DNA of 38,329 nt from an uncultured Phocaeicola sp. (GCA_948566455.1 CAOYQO010000029.1:1-38329), one strand, 5' to 3'. Positions 1 through 8,658 are shown, counted from the first letter of the stretch. Translations and numbers: made by a program. The notes: generated by a model not told the origin, from the sequence alone.

Positions 1-31
1 CAAAAATATAAGAATGAAAAATGGGCGACAA
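1..31 (-). promoter_or_regulatory. Candidate promoter reading out of the left edge
   Basis: On the minus strand, TATTTTTG at 8-1 matches the Bacteroidetes -7 consensus TAnnTTTG, and a TTG at 31-29 lies 20 nt upstream. It would drive a gene to the left of the window, divergent from the receptor gene at 347. The target gene is not visible. Confidence 0.45.
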
Positions 32-346
32 GATAGAATCGCGGAGACGCTTACAAACAAGTATCACACAAGTATCTGCCCCAACCATCTCTTCAAAACA
101 CATTTTCCACCTTTTTTCCTTCAAATTCTTCATACGCGGGCAAGACTTTGAACCTCAAGCCATTACAATGAACCATTCTTATTCCAATCCTTCATAAATT
201 CTTCATAAAGTTATATCCGTTCCCTTCGCATGAACCAACCACGGGAATCCATTCCGACAACCCATCGAATCTTTTTCCTTATTTTACCGTACCCGATTAC
301 AAACCTCGGTTGTATTACTCATAAAGAACAATTAAACACTAGTAAA
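32..346. other. Intergenic stretch upstream of the receptor gene
   Basis: About 315 nt without a convincing gene. The reading frame upstream of the receptor is open from 230, but it adds a 39-residue extension with no signal-peptide logic. Short runs such as ttcttcata recur near 125-210. I see no clear TAnnTTTG promoter for the plus-strand receptor, so its promoter is undefined. Confidence 0.4.
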
Positions 347-2914
347 ATGAGACCAGACGGCTATTTGAAAACAGCGTGGATCATGACCGTATTATTCAGC
401 ATCATCCTTCCGCTTCATTCACAAACACCCCGGCAATTCTCTATAGAATTAAAGGACAAACCACTTCCCGCCGCCCTTAAACTAATCGAAAAGGAAGGCG
501 GAAAGAATATTATCTTCTCCTATAACGAAACAGAAAGCTACCGGGTTACAGCCTCCATCCGGCAAAAAACCGAACTTGAAGCCATCGGCACTGTCCTGAA
601 CGGCATTCCTTTCATTTGTAAAGAACGGGAAGAATACTTCGCCATACAGAAAAAGGGAAGAGACATACGCATTACCGAAATACGAGGACAAGTAACCAAT
701 GAAAAGAATGAACCGCTGCCCTACTCCAATGTACTCTTATTGACTCCCGGCGACTCCACCTTTGTAAACGGATGTGTCACCCGTGAAGACGGAAGTTTCC
801 TGATGATAGCGGAAGAAGGGATACCTTACTTGATACGGGTTTCTTATATAGGCTATAAGACGGAAGTGCAACCTTACCACCCTACTCTTACGTTTCACCT
901 GCTTCCCGACACCCAACTGATGCAGGAAGTAACCATCAGCGCCCGACGCCCCATGATAGAAGTGGGTCCCAACGGACTAAAAGCCAACGTGGCAGGAACT
1001 TCCCTGGCCCGAATGGGGTCTGCCGCAGAAATGTTGCCCCATCTTCCTTTCGTCACCGGCCATAACGGCGAATACAATGTAATGGGATGCGGTTCTCCTG
1101 TAATCTATATAAATAATAAGAAAGTACGTGACATGACAGAACTGGACCGTATCCGGGCCAACGAAATCTTATCCGCAGAAGTCATCACCACTCCCGGAGC
1201 CGAATATGCCTCGGACGTAGCAGCCGTCATCCGCCTCCGCACCATCCGCCGGCGCGGACAAGGGTTGAGCGGCCACTTCAATACGACTTATTCACAAGGA
1301 CATTCCGCCAACGCCAACGAATATATGGCATTAAATTATCGCACCGGCGGTCTGGATCTCTTTGTAAAGGGATATATGGCACAGCAAAACTCGTATGGAA
1401 AAACCACAAATATGAACCGCATCAAGGGTTCCGCCATTTGGCAAACCAACAAAAATGATGTGCAGACCCATAAGAGCCAACGTTTTTCCGGTGAGCTGGG
1501 ATTCAATTATGAACCGGATGAACACCATTCTTTCGGTCTGCGCTATATGCCCGAAACCGGAATAGGGAATGCAGACAGAAATTCATCCGGTAAAACCGTC
1601 ACCAGACGTAACGATGAAGAAACCGACCGGATAAACTTTACTACAGCAGAACAAATACATACAGGTTGGGATCACGCGGCAAACGCCTACTACGCAGGAG
1701 AACTGGGCAAATGGAATATTGACTTCAACGCCGATTACCTGTTCAAACGCTCGCATTCCGACCAGAACGCCATGAATAATGACGATGCAACCGTGCAAGC
1801 AGACAGTCGTATGCGCAGCTCCCTCTATGCCGCCAAGCTGGTAGTCAGTGCCCCTTTATGGAACGGACGTTTTTCATTCGGTACGGAAGAAACTTTTACC
1901 AACCGCCATGATATCTTTACCCAAAACGGTTTCTCTGCTGATGCCGACGACCACATCAAACAATCCGTATATGCCGCATTTGCTGACTATTCAAGATCCA
2001 TCCGCCATTGGAAACTGAATATGGGAATACGTTATGAACATCAACAAACAGATTATTATGAAAAAGGGATAAGGATAGATGCACAAAGCCCTACCTATAA
2101 TGATATTATTCCTGTATTGGCCGCCAGTTGGTCACACAATGGCAAAAGTTTCAGCCTCTCTTACCGGTTACGTAAAAATAACCCCGATTATAGCCTATTG
2201 ACCAATTCCATCCGCTATCGCAGCAAATATGAGTATTCTCAAGGAAACCCTTTGCTGAAAACCCAAAAGACGCATCGCTTTTCGGCCGGCGCCTCTTGGA
2301 ATTGGCTCTATTTCTCAGCCTATTTCAGCCGTATTCTCAATATGTATACCAATATAATTATGCCCTACAAGGAAGATACACATCCGGGCGTCCTCTTATT
2401 TGCCACACAGACCATTCCTACAACCCATAATTACGGCATTAGTTTCAACGCCTCTCCCAAACTGGGGTGTTGGGAACCACAACTCAATGTGAATATGGCT
2501 TTTTTGGACATGAATGCGAATAAAATAGGAATCACCGAACACCGGAACCAACCCCGTTTCTATATCAGTCTGGACAACAACTTCAACCTTCCCAAAGGCT
2601 GGTTCTTCAATATGGAAGGATATCTCTCCACCGCTTCCCGGCAAGGATTTTTTGTAACGCGCACGGAAGGACAAATCAATGCACGCCTTTCCAAATCCTT
2701 TTTAAAAGAGACACTCACCATAACATTCACCGCCAATGATATTCTTAGAACAGGGTATTTCCATTTTGATTTATACGGCATAGATGCCTATATGGAAAAT
2801 CGGATTTACCGGGATTTCCAACGCTTCGGCCTCCAAGTATCCTATAAATTCAATGCCACCAAGAGCAAATATAAAGGAACCGGAGCCGGACAAAGCGAAA
2901 AGAATCGTCTGTAA
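347..2914 (+). CDS. TonB-dependent outer-membrane receptor with STN domain
   Basis: An outer-membrane beta-barrel protein of 855 aa that would import a ligand using TonB energy. From the ATG at 347 the protein begins with a signal peptide ending near LPLHSQ. An STN (secretin/TonB short N-terminal) domain follows at about residues 30-80, then a carboxypeptidase-regulatory-like beta-sandwich at about 112-195, a plug containing EVTISARRP, and a long barrel of the outer-membrane beta-barrel type. The frame is open back to 230, but only the start at 347 places the signal peptide at the N-terminus. STN domains usually contact FecR-type anti-sigma factors, and one is encoded two genes downstream. 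No SusD partner is present, so the ligand could be a siderophore, peptide or glycan. The order receptor-sigma-anti-sigma reverses the commoner arrangement. Confidence 0.85.
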   Translation: MRPDGYLKTAWIMTVLFSIILPLHSQTPRQFSIELKDKPLPAALKLIEKEGGKNIIFSYNETESYRVTASIRQKTELEAIGTVLNGIPFICKEREEYFAIQKKGRDIRITEIRGQVTNEKNEPLPYSNVLLLTPGDSTFVNGCVTREDGSFLMIAEEGIPYLIRVSYIGYKTEVQPYHPTLTFHLLPDTQLMQEVTISARRPMIEVGPNGLKANVAGTSLARMGSAAEMLPHLPFVTGHNGEYNVMGCGSPVIYINNKKVRDMTELDRIRANEILSAEVITTPGAEYASDVAAVIRLRTIRRRGQGLSGHFNTTYSQGHSANANEYMALNYRTGGLDLFVKGYMAQQNSYGKTTNMNRIKGSAIWQTNKNDVQTHKSQRFSGELGFNYEPDEHHSFGLRYMPETGIGNADRNSSGKTVTRRNDEETDRINFTTAEQIHTGWDHAANAYYAGELGKWNIDFNADYLFKRSHSDQNAMNNDDATVQADSRMRSSLYAAKLVVSAPLWNGRFSFGTEETFTNRHDIFTQNGFSADADDHIKQSVYAAFADYSRSIRHWKLNMGIRYEHQQTDYYEKGIRIDAQSPTYNDIIPVLAASWSHNGKSFSLSYRLRKNNPDYSLLTNSIRYRSKYEYSQGNPLLKTQKTHRFSAGASWNWLYFSAYFSRILNMYTNIIMPYKEDTHPGVLLFATQTIPTTHNYGISFNASPKLGCWEPQLNVNMAFLDMNANKIGITEHRNQPRFYISLDNNFNLPKGWFFNMEGYLSTASRQGFFVTRTEGQINARLSKSFLKETLTITFTANDILRTGYFHFDLYGIDAYMENRIYRDFQRFGLQVSYKFNATKSKYKGTGAGQSEKNRL

Positions 2915-2940
2915 CCCCAGCGGAGAAAAGGAAATTTCCG

Positions 2941-2948
2941 TACCTTTG
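2941..2948 (+). promoter_or_regulatory. Candidate -7 box for the first ECF sigma gene
   Basis: TACCTTTG matches TAnnTTTG and ends 20 nt before the sigma ATG at 2969. No TTG is seen at the expected -33 distance. It suggests the sigma/anti-sigma pair can be transcribed separately from the receptor. Confidence 0.5.
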
Positions 2949-2968
2949 TTCACGGAAGACAAGGAAAC

Positions 2969-3496
2969 ATGCAGATTTTATTCAGGAGAAGAAACCATAA
3001 AGAAGAGCACTTCGAACGACTGTTCGCAGAAATGTACCCACGCCTCGTCCGCTTTGCTACCACCCTGATGAGCAATACGGAAGAAGCCAAGGACATAGTA
3101 AGCGAAACCATGGAACAAGCCTGGAAGGAGTTCGACCAACTAAAGGAAAACACCCGTAGCGCCTGGCTCTATGCCACCGTGCGTAACGGATGCCTCAACC
3201 GCTTGAAGCATTTGAATGTGGAACAGCAACACATAGACCGCCTCATCGAAGCCACCCGTGCGGAAATGAATCAGGGTTACCGCGCACACGAGGCACTGTT
3301 GCAGCAAGCGGAAAACATAGCCCGCAGTTTGCCCGAACCGACTTGCACCATCTTGCGAAGCTGCTATTGGGAGAAAAAAACATATCAACAGGTAGCCGAC
3401 GAATTGGGAATCAGCCCCGACACCGTGAAAAAACATATATCAAAAGCATTGCGGACTCTGCGCGAAGCGATACTGAAAAAGGAGGATAAACAATGA
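2969..3496 (+). CDS. ECF-type RNA polymerase sigma factor
   Basis: A 175-aa sigma-70 family protein of the extracytoplasmic-function type. Region 2 lies at about residues 12-80 (FERLFAEMYPRLVRFA, then the EEAKDIVSETMEQAW stretch). Region 4 is at about 112-165, with a helix-turn-helix reading YQQVADELGISPDTVKKH. It would redirect RNA polymerase to target promoters when released by its anti-sigma factor. Its stop overlaps the start of the FecR-like gene (ATGA at 3493-3496), which indicates translational coupling. The likely inducing signal comes from the STN-bearing receptor just upstream. Unlike the other sigma factor in this window, it has a charged rather than a hydrophobic C-terminal tail. 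Confidence 0.92.
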   Translation: MQILFRRRNHKEEHFERLFAEMYPRLVRFATTLMSNTEEAKDIVSETMEQAWKEFDQLKENTRSAWLYATVRNGCLNRLKHLNVEQQHIDRLIEATRAEMNQGYRAHEALLQQAENIARSLPEPTCTILRSCYWEKKTYQQVADELGISPDTVKKHISKALRTLREAILKKEDKQ

Positions 3497-4503
3497 AAAA
3501 GGAGTTTTCAACAAATGACCACATCCATCCGGACAACGGAAAGAATCCCCATAACCAAGACTCCCCCCAAAACGGAACTTGGAATGACCATCAATTGGAA
3601 CAACTCTTTGGTGAAGCATTGGGGGATATTCCCACCGCAGACGAAACCCGGAAAGCCTGGCAGACATTCATCCGTCGTCACCGTATCAGACACCAATCTA
3701 TCCGACGAATAACGATACCAGGTATAGCCGCCGCTGTCATCGCCTTGGTACTTGTATTCCAGCCTTTACTACAACCTGAGCCGCAGGAAGTGGAAGTCTT
3801 CACTTCACTGGAAGTTCCTGAGGAAATTACTTTTCGGGAAGAAGGGAAAAGGATAATTGTAAGCACCCCGCCCGCTACCATTACCTCCGTTCAATTAAGC
3901 GACGGAAGCAAGGTATTGCTCAGCGCAAACAGCCGTCTGGAGTATCTAAAGGAGTTTACAGATACCATTCGCAGTGTCAAACTAAGCGGAGAGGCCCGTT
4001 TTGAAGTAGCCAAAGACGCTTCCCGCCCCTTTATAGTATGCACCGAGCAACTACAAACACGAGTACTGGGAACGGTGTTCGATGTGAAAGCCTATCCCCG
4101 TTACTCGCCGGATGTCATCCTCTATCAAGGACGAGTGAATGTAAGTCATACCAAGCGCAATCAAAGTAAGGAAATGCACCCGGGGGAACAAATATCCTTG
4201 GATAAACAAGGAAAACTCCAATTGAAAAGAGTTGATACGGAGAAGAGAAAAGGATGGGCGGAGAATGAATTTTCTTTTGACAATACCGACTTGAGGCAAG
4301 TCATGCAAGATATAGGTTCATGGTATAACATCAGCATCGTATTCCGTTCACGTCCGTTACTGGACGAACGCATCTATTTCCATATCAACCGCCAACTCCC
4401 GGTGAATACCGTACTGGACGCCTTGAATGATTTGAAAATCGCACAGTTCACCATGAAAGAAGGAAAAATAATAGTGGAACCACCACAAGACAAGAAACGA
4501 TAA
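3493..4503 (+). CDS. FecR-family anti-sigma factor
   Basis: A 336-aa single-pass inner-membrane regulator. A cytoplasmic N-terminal part of about 72 residues is followed by a transmembrane segment at about 73-93 (ITIPGIAAAVIALVLVFQ). A periplasmic FecR domain follows at about 120-215, including VQLSDGSKVLLSANSRLEYL and RVLGTVFDVKAY. A DUF4974-like C-terminal region lies at about 258-325, with the NEFSFDNTDLRQVMQDI motif. Such proteins hold the cognate ECF sigma factor inactive until the periplasmic domain contacts the STN domain of a TonB-dependent receptor. The 4-nt overlap with the sigma gene and the nearby receptor support a three-part signalling unit. Confidence 0.9.
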   Translation: MKKEFSTNDHIHPDNGKNPHNQDSPQNGTWNDHQLEQLFGEALGDIPTADETRKAWQTFIRRHRIRHQSIRRITIPGIAAAVIALVLVFQPLLQPEPQEVEVFTSLEVPEEITFREEGKRIIVSTPPATITSVQLSDGSKVLLSANSRLEYLKEFTDTIRSVKLSGEARFEVAKDASRPFIVCTEQLQTRVLGTVFDVKAYPRYSPDVILYQGRVNVSHTKRNQSKEMHPGEQISLDKQGKLQLKRVDTEKRKGWAENEFSFDNTDLRQVMQDIGSWYNISIVFRSRPLLDERIYFHINRQLPVNTVLDALNDLKIAQFTMKEGKIIVEPPQDKKR

Positions 4504-4537
4504 CATCAATGGGAGTTCAATAAACAAGCCTGTATTT

Positions 4538-4582
4538 TCACCTGGAGATTAACATATCAGCGTTCTTTTCATCTTCAGGTGA
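4538..4582. terminator. Hairpin between convergent genes
   Basis: TCACCTGGAGAT (4538-4549) and ATCTTCAGGTGA (4571-4582) form a 12-bp stem with one imperfect pair and a 21-nt loop. It sits between the convergent ends of the FecR gene (4503) and the GH109-type gene (4626). There is no strong T-run, so a bidirectional termination role is inferred from position. Confidence 0.5.
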
Positions 4583-4625
4583 GAACCATTCGGTTTATCC
4601 CCCCTGTGCTAAAGAACTGACAGCA

Positions 4626-5867
4626 CTATCTCTCTTTCCAGTTCCCTCGTGTGAAATCGGGAATCTCCACCGGTACACTGCCCTGTCGCACGGAGCGCTC
4701 GCTCAGTTCCGTAATGCAAGACCATTCGGCAGCGTCATACACATCCTGATCCAACGGCAAACCGTTCCTCAAACAATGAATAAGCCGGTAGTCCATGATA
4801 TAATTCATCTCATTCGGCATATTCTTCCGCCGCGCCTCCTCGCCGATAACTGCCGTAAAAGGATGTTTATACTGCTCCATCATCCGCTCAAACTGCTCAC
4901 CGGACAAAGGTTCCTTGCCATATTCATCGAGCAGAAGACAGGGAACAGGATATTTCTGCATGAATCCCTTCGTGCCGCACACCGTCTGATGGCGGCTGTA
5001 CGGGCGAGGAGTGGTCACATCATATTGCAACAAGATAGTTCTTCCTTTTACAGTATGAATCAGCGTGGTATTCACATCCCCCATCTCATAACTCTGCGCC
5101 GCTTCTTCGGAGGATGCACCAAACACCTGTCCGGCATAAGCAGACAGACCGGCCTGACGCGAGGACATGGAAACCAGATACTCCATACGGTCTCCCCGAT
5201 GAATATTCATCCATTGGCAGACAGGACCCAAGCCGTGAGTAGGATAAGGATTCCCCGTATGCTGCTGGCTGTAAAGCTTTATCCAGTGATTGTGATACCC
5301 ACCCGCTTTTTCGTCTGCAAAATAATGCTTGCGCAAGTCATGGATGTATGCCCCCTCGGCATGAGTGATTTCGCCCAACACCCCCTGCTGCACCATGTTC
5401 AATGTAGTCAGGGCAAATGCATCGTAACAACAGTTCTCCAGCATCATGCAGTGACGGCGGGTTTCTTCGGCTGTATCCACCAAACGCCAGCAATCGGCCA
5501 CACTCATGGCGGCAGGAACCTCCAACGCCACGTGACGGCCCTGCTGCAAGGCATAAACGGCAATATCAGTATGAGTCAGCCAGTCCGTACAAATATAAAT
5601 GAGGTCTATCTCCTTGCATTCGCACATCTTGCGCCACATCCCTTCTTCCGAATAGTTCTCGGCTTCGGGACGGCCGAACTCCCGTAAGATATGCTCTGCA
5701 CGCTCTATATTCTCTTTCCGCAAATCACAAAGCGCTTTCACCTCAATGCCTTCCAGGTGCATATATCTCTCAAGTGCAAGAATGCCCCTGTTTCCTAATC
5801 CGACAAAACCGATCCGAACTACGGGGATGGCAGGGCAGGTTAAATTAAGTACGTTGGGTCGTTTCAT
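4626..5867 (-). CDS. GH109-type Gfo/Idh/MocA protein (candidate alpha-N-acetylgalactosaminidase)
   Basis: A 413-aa protein with an N-terminal Rossmann fold; GFVGLGNRG at residues 20-28 is the dinucleotide loop, and EVPAA lies at 116-120. The catalytic half contains MMLENCCY (E144), GAYIH (Y174, H176) and NPYPTHGLGP (Y208, H211). These match, with steady offsets, the residues I recall as essential in the characterised NAD-dependent GH109 alpha-N-acetylgalactosaminidase. GH109 enzymes work by NAD-assisted oxidation, elimination and reduction. No signal peptide or lipobox is visible, so a cytoplasmic location is likely, unusual for a Bacteroidales glycosidase of this kind. It follows GH130 on the same strand but is separated by 458 nt with a terminator and its own candidate promoter. 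A sugar dehydrogenase role is the alternative. Confidence 0.8.
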   Translation of the reverse strand: MKRPNVLNLTCPAIPVVRIGFVGLGNRGILALERYMHLEGIEVKALCDLRKENIERAEHILREFGRPEAENYSEEGMWRKMCECKEIDLIYICTDWLTHTDIAVYALQQGRHVALEVPAAMSVADCWRLVDTAEETRRHCMMLENCCYDAFALTTLNMVQQGVLGEITHAEGAYIHDLRKHYFADEKAGGYHNHWIKLYSQQHTGNPYPTHGLGPVCQWMNIHRGDRMEYLVSMSSRQAGLSAYAGQVFGASSEEAAQSYEMGDVNTTLIHTVKGRTILLQYDVTTPRPYSRHQTVCGTKGFMQKYPVPCLLLDEYGKEPLSGEQFERMMEQYKHPFTAVIGEEARRKNMPNEMNYIMDYRLIHCLRNGLPLDQDVYDAAEWSCITELSERSVRQGSVPVEIPDFTRGNWKER

Positions 5868-5887
5868 GGACTGCTTTATTTTTCCGG

Positions 5888-5895
5888 CAAAGATA
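5888..5895 (-). promoter_or_regulatory. Candidate -7 box for the GH109-type gene
   Basis: Minus-strand TATCTTTG lies 20 nt upstream of the start codon at 5867. No clear -33 TTG is seen. Together with the terminator at 6250-6295 it suggests this gene is its own transcription unit. Confidence 0.5.
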
Positions 5896-6058
5896 AAGAG
5901 AAAAATCGAGAGGCGGAGGACTGCCTGTGAATAATTTGCCGGTATACCGGTCTGATATCTTTCCGTATCGGAACCTAACCTCTTTCAACAGCAAACATAA
6001 GCCTTTTTCTCCATACAACTAAGGTCTTTATTCCTATTATCTTCTATAGTCTTCCGGT

Positions 6059-6134
6059 GCAGACCGTACAGTCCACTGTAGCAGACCGTACAGTCCATTA
6101 CGGCAGACTCTACAGTCCATTGCAATGAACTGTA
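6059..6134. repeat. Three 22-bp direct repeats ending in a palindrome
   Basis: Imperfect 22-bp units begin at 6059, 6081 and 6103, each containing TACAGTCCA. TACAGT half-sites begin at 6067, 6089 and 6111, exactly 22 bp apart. Inverted copies ACTGTA lie at 6075-6080 and 6129-6134. The first pair forms TACAGT-2-ACTGTA. The last forms a 24-bp near-palindrome at 6111-6134 with one mismatched pair. The spacing of about two helical turns and the dyad symmetry resemble a regulator-binding array, but no binding protein is known. Confidence 0.6.
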
Positions 6135-6249
6135 GAAGGTTTCAGTATAAAAGCCCTTAATCATCCGGAAGAAAACGCTTAGCCAAAGAGAAGACAGCAC
6201 TTAAAAGCCGCTTTATAACCAGACAGTCCCCTTTCCCGGAAAAAGACAA

Positions 6250-6295
6250 AGAGGATGTGTCCGGACCGAAGTGACAGCCACAGGACACATCCTCT
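6250..6295 (-). terminator. Intrinsic terminator after the GH130 gene
   Basis: AGAGGATGTGTCC (6250-6262) pairs perfectly with GGACACATCCTCT (6283-6295), a 13-bp stem. An A-rich run just left of the stem reads as T-rich on the minus strand. It lies about 30 nt past the GH130 stop and fits termination of the GH97-MFS-GH130 unit. Confidence 0.75.
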
Positions 6296-6325
6296 GTTTT
6301 CGAATGAGAACAGTACAAACGGTGC

Positions 6326-7327
6326 TTAAATAATAGAAGTACGTTTGGTAAATTCTATAATTTCGGGAATATAACCGAATGCCAGACCGGTCACCGTGTC
6401 GGCACAACCATAATAAACGGCCACCCGTCCCGTTGCCGGATCATGCAAAGCCGCACAAGGGAAGCATACATTGGGCACATCACCCATGCATTCGTAAGGT
6501 TCACGCGGAGAGATAAGATAAGGTCCCGAACGGAATTTCACCTTCCAGGGCTCGTCCAAGTCAAGCAATGCCGATCCAAAGGCATAGACATAACCGTTGC
6601 AGGAGCGAAGCACACCGTGATAGAACAGCAACCAGCCCTCACTGGTTTCGATGGGAATGGGGCCGGCGCCAATCTTCAGGCACTGCCATGCACTTACTTC
6701 AAAAGGCGCGGGTGACATGACGTGACGATGGTGTCCCCAAAACTCCAAGTCGGGCGACTCGCTATAATAAATATCTCCGAAAGGAGTATGCCCGTTATCA
6801 CTGGGACGGCTCAACATGGCAAACTTACCATTGATCTTGCGGGGAAACAGCACGCCATTACGGTTGAAAGGCAGGAAAGCATTCTCCACTTGATGGAATG
6901 TCTTGAAATCCGTAGTCCATGCCACGCCGATGGTGGGCTGGCCCTTATATCCGTTACACCAGGTCACATAGTAACGGTCGTCGATAAAGCAGACACGCGG
7001 GTCATAACCGTACACCCATTCACCAATCTCAGGAATATCACACTGGAACTGCAACTTCTCCGGATTGATGTCCCAATGAACGGCGTCCTTGCTGAATCCC
7101 ACATGAAGCGCCATCCGGCGGTTTGTATCATCACAACGGAACACTCCGGCATACCCTTCGCCGAAAGGTACTACCGCACTATTGAATATACTATTGGATG
7201 TAGGCAGCAAATCACGGGGAATGATGGGATTCGCGCTACATCTCCACATTACATTTTTACAACCTTCGGGACGTTCCTCCCACGGCATACCGGGCAACGG
7301 ATTGCCCGCAATCTTCAATTCACTCAT
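6326..7327 (-). CDS. GH130 family beta-mannoside phosphorylase
   Basis: A 333-aa cytoplasmic protein without a signal peptide, with a five-bladed beta-propeller fold expected from the family. YGYDPR contains the putative general acid D109. R156 (FNRNG), R174 (LSRP) and K218 (CLKIG) sit at a constant offset from the phosphate-binding Arg/Arg/Lys I recall in characterised GH130_2 phosphorylases, so phosphorolysis is more likely than hydrolysis. The likely reaction converts beta-1,4-mannosyl-GlcNAc plus phosphate to mannose-1-phosphate and GlcNAc, as established for Bacteroides N-glycan use; mannosyl-glucose is an alternative. It lies 32 nt after the MFS gene, and such carrier-phosphorylase pairs import and split the N-glycan core disaccharide. 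Confidence 0.88.
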   Translation of the reverse strand: MSELKIAGNPLPGMPWEERPEGCKNVMWRCSANPIIPRDLLPTSNSIFNSAVVPFGEGYAGVFRCDDTNRRMALHVGFSKDAVHWDINPEKLQFQCDIPEIGEWVYGYDPRVCFIDDRYYVTWCNGYKGQPTIGVAWTTDFKTFHQVENAFLPFNRNGVLFPRKINGKFAMLSRPSDNGHTPFGDIYYSESPDLEFWGHHRHVMSPAPFEVSAWQCLKIGAGPIPIETSEGWLLFYHGVLRSCNGYVYAFGSALLDLDEPWKVKFRSGPYLISPREPYECMGDVPNVCFPCAALHDPATGRVAVYYGCADTVTGLAFGYIPEIIEFTKRTSII

Positions 7328-7359
7328 ATTCTCTTTTTTGTTAGGTTAATAGTTTTTCT

Positions 7360-8658
7360 CTATTTCTTGTCTTCGTGCGTGAAGGGTACAAACCAAGTCA
7401 TCAGGAATGCCGGAATGGCAGCCACCAGCACAAAGATGAAAAACAGTTTATAGCCCAGCCAGTCGCTGACATATCCGGACATCATACCGGGCAACATGAC
7501 ACCCAGGTTCATGATACCCGATGCAAAAGCATAATGCGCCATCTGATGAGGGCCGGCAGCCACCTGTTGCATCATGAACAAGGTAAGTCCCACAAAGCCG
7601 AAGCCATATCCGAAATACTCCAGCACAATGGCTCCGCCGATAAGAGGCGCACTCTGCGGTTGGAAAATGGCAAGCAGCGTGTAAGCCATAAAAGGCAGAT
7701 TGAATACACAACACAAGGAGAACAAAGTCTTTTTCAATCCACGTGCGGAAATATAATATCCGCCCAGCAATGAACCGAGTACGAAAGCTGCCGCTCCGAA
7801 GGTTCCGTAATAAATGCCAATCTCCTGTTCTGTCAATCCCAAACCGCCCACATCACGACCGGCTTTCAGGAACAAAGGTACAATTTTCATCACAAACCCT
7901 TCGGCAAAACGATATAAAATAATAAAGCAGATGTAATAAACGATATGCTTTTTAGTAAAGAAGTTCCGGATGACATTCCATAACTCGGCCATACTCTGCG
8001 AAAAAGAGGTGACCGAATGGGCATGCTTGCCCGAAGGCAGCATACGGGTATGATAAAGTCCCAAAGCGAACATCACTCCTCCGAGGACAATCATAATGAC
8101 CGTCCAGGAATAGAGTACCGCATCTTCGGCAGGACCTTCGTATTCATCTTTCAAGAAACCGGCCAGATAAACCAGCAGACCTGTACCGATAATCTTGGCT
8201 ACGTTATAAAAAGCACCTTGCCAACCTATATACTTAGCCTGTTCCTGTGCATTCAACTCGTCCATATATACCCCGTCACAGGCCACATCGTGCGTTGCCC
8301 CGCTAAAGGCGACAATGGCGAACAAGGCGATAGTGATTGCAAAAAAGGACGGAAGATGAAGCGACAAGGCAATCAACCCGAAAGTGACTCCCGACACCAT
8401 CTGGGTGAGGACGACAAAGAATTTCTTGGTACGGTACATTTCGAGTAGCGGGCTCCAAAGGGGTTTCAATGTCCAGGGAAGCATGATAAGGGAGGTCCAG
8501 AAGGCTATTTTCGCATCACTGACTCCCAGACCTTTGTACATCAGTACAGCTACCATATTGAGGACAACAAAAGGGAGCCCCATACCAAAATAAGCGGTGG
8601 GAACCCAAAAAATAGGACTACGGCGTCTGGCCGGAGTTGGGGTTTCGGTTGTTTTCAT
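7360..8658 (-). CDS. MFS inner-membrane transporter, probable oligosaccharide importer
   Basis: A 432-aa polytopic protein with about 12 hydrophobic segments and a short charged N-terminus. The first segment reads FWVPTAYFGMGLPFVVLNMV, and GATHDVACDGVYMDEL follows segment 4. This resembles the AmpG-like MFS carriers found in Bacteroidales PULs. It sits directly before GH130 on the same strand, so the expected cargo is a small mannosyl disaccharide such as Man-beta-1,4-GlcNAc entering the cytoplasm. Cargo is inferred only from context. A strong hairpin separates it from GH97 upstream and could adjust relative expression. Confidence 0.85.
   Translation of the reverse strand: MKTTETPTPARRRSPIFWVPTAYFGMGLPFVVLNMVAVLMYKGLGVSDAKIAFWTSLIMLPWTLKPLWSPLLEMYRTKKFFVVLTQMVSGVTFGLIALSLHLPSFFAITIALFAIVAFSGATHDVACDGVYMDELNAQEQAKYIGWQGAFYNVAKIIGTGLLVYLAGFLKDEYEGPAEDAVLYSWTVIMIVLGGVMFALGLYHTRMLPSGKHAHSVTSFSQSMAELWNVIRNFFTKKHIVYYICFIILYRFAEGFVMKIVPLFLKAGRDVGGLGLTEQEIGIYYGTFGAAAFVLGSLLGGYYISARGLKKTLFSLCCVFNLPFMAYTLLAIFQPQSAPLIGGAIVLEYFGYGFGFVGLTLFMMQQVAAGPHQMAHYAFASGIMNLGVMLPGMMSGYVSDWLGYKLFFIFVLVAAIPAFLMTWFVPFTHEDKK

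Larger units (their letters stand above)
5896..6325. other. Intergenic region with repeat array and terminator
   Basis: A stretch of about 430 nt without a credible gene. The reading frames here are short and run through the repeats out of phase (22 is not a multiple of 3). It holds the phased repeat array at 6059-6134 and the terminator hairpin at 6250-6295; the GH109 -7 box lies just outside at 5888-5895. Nothing else stands out. Confidence 0.5.

Noticed and set aside
4776..5687. 303-codon plus-strand open frame
   Set aside because: It is antisense to the GH109-type gene, which has clear family motifs; the antisense product has no signal or domain.
6059..6134. Short CRISPR array
   Set aside because: The units are contiguous with no unique spacers, and no cas genes are nearby.
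5985..6200. 71-codon minus-strand open frame through the repeat array
   Set aside because: The 22-bp repeats shift frame, giving no protein repeat. The product is cysteine-rich without a recognisable signal, so the array is more likely non-coding.
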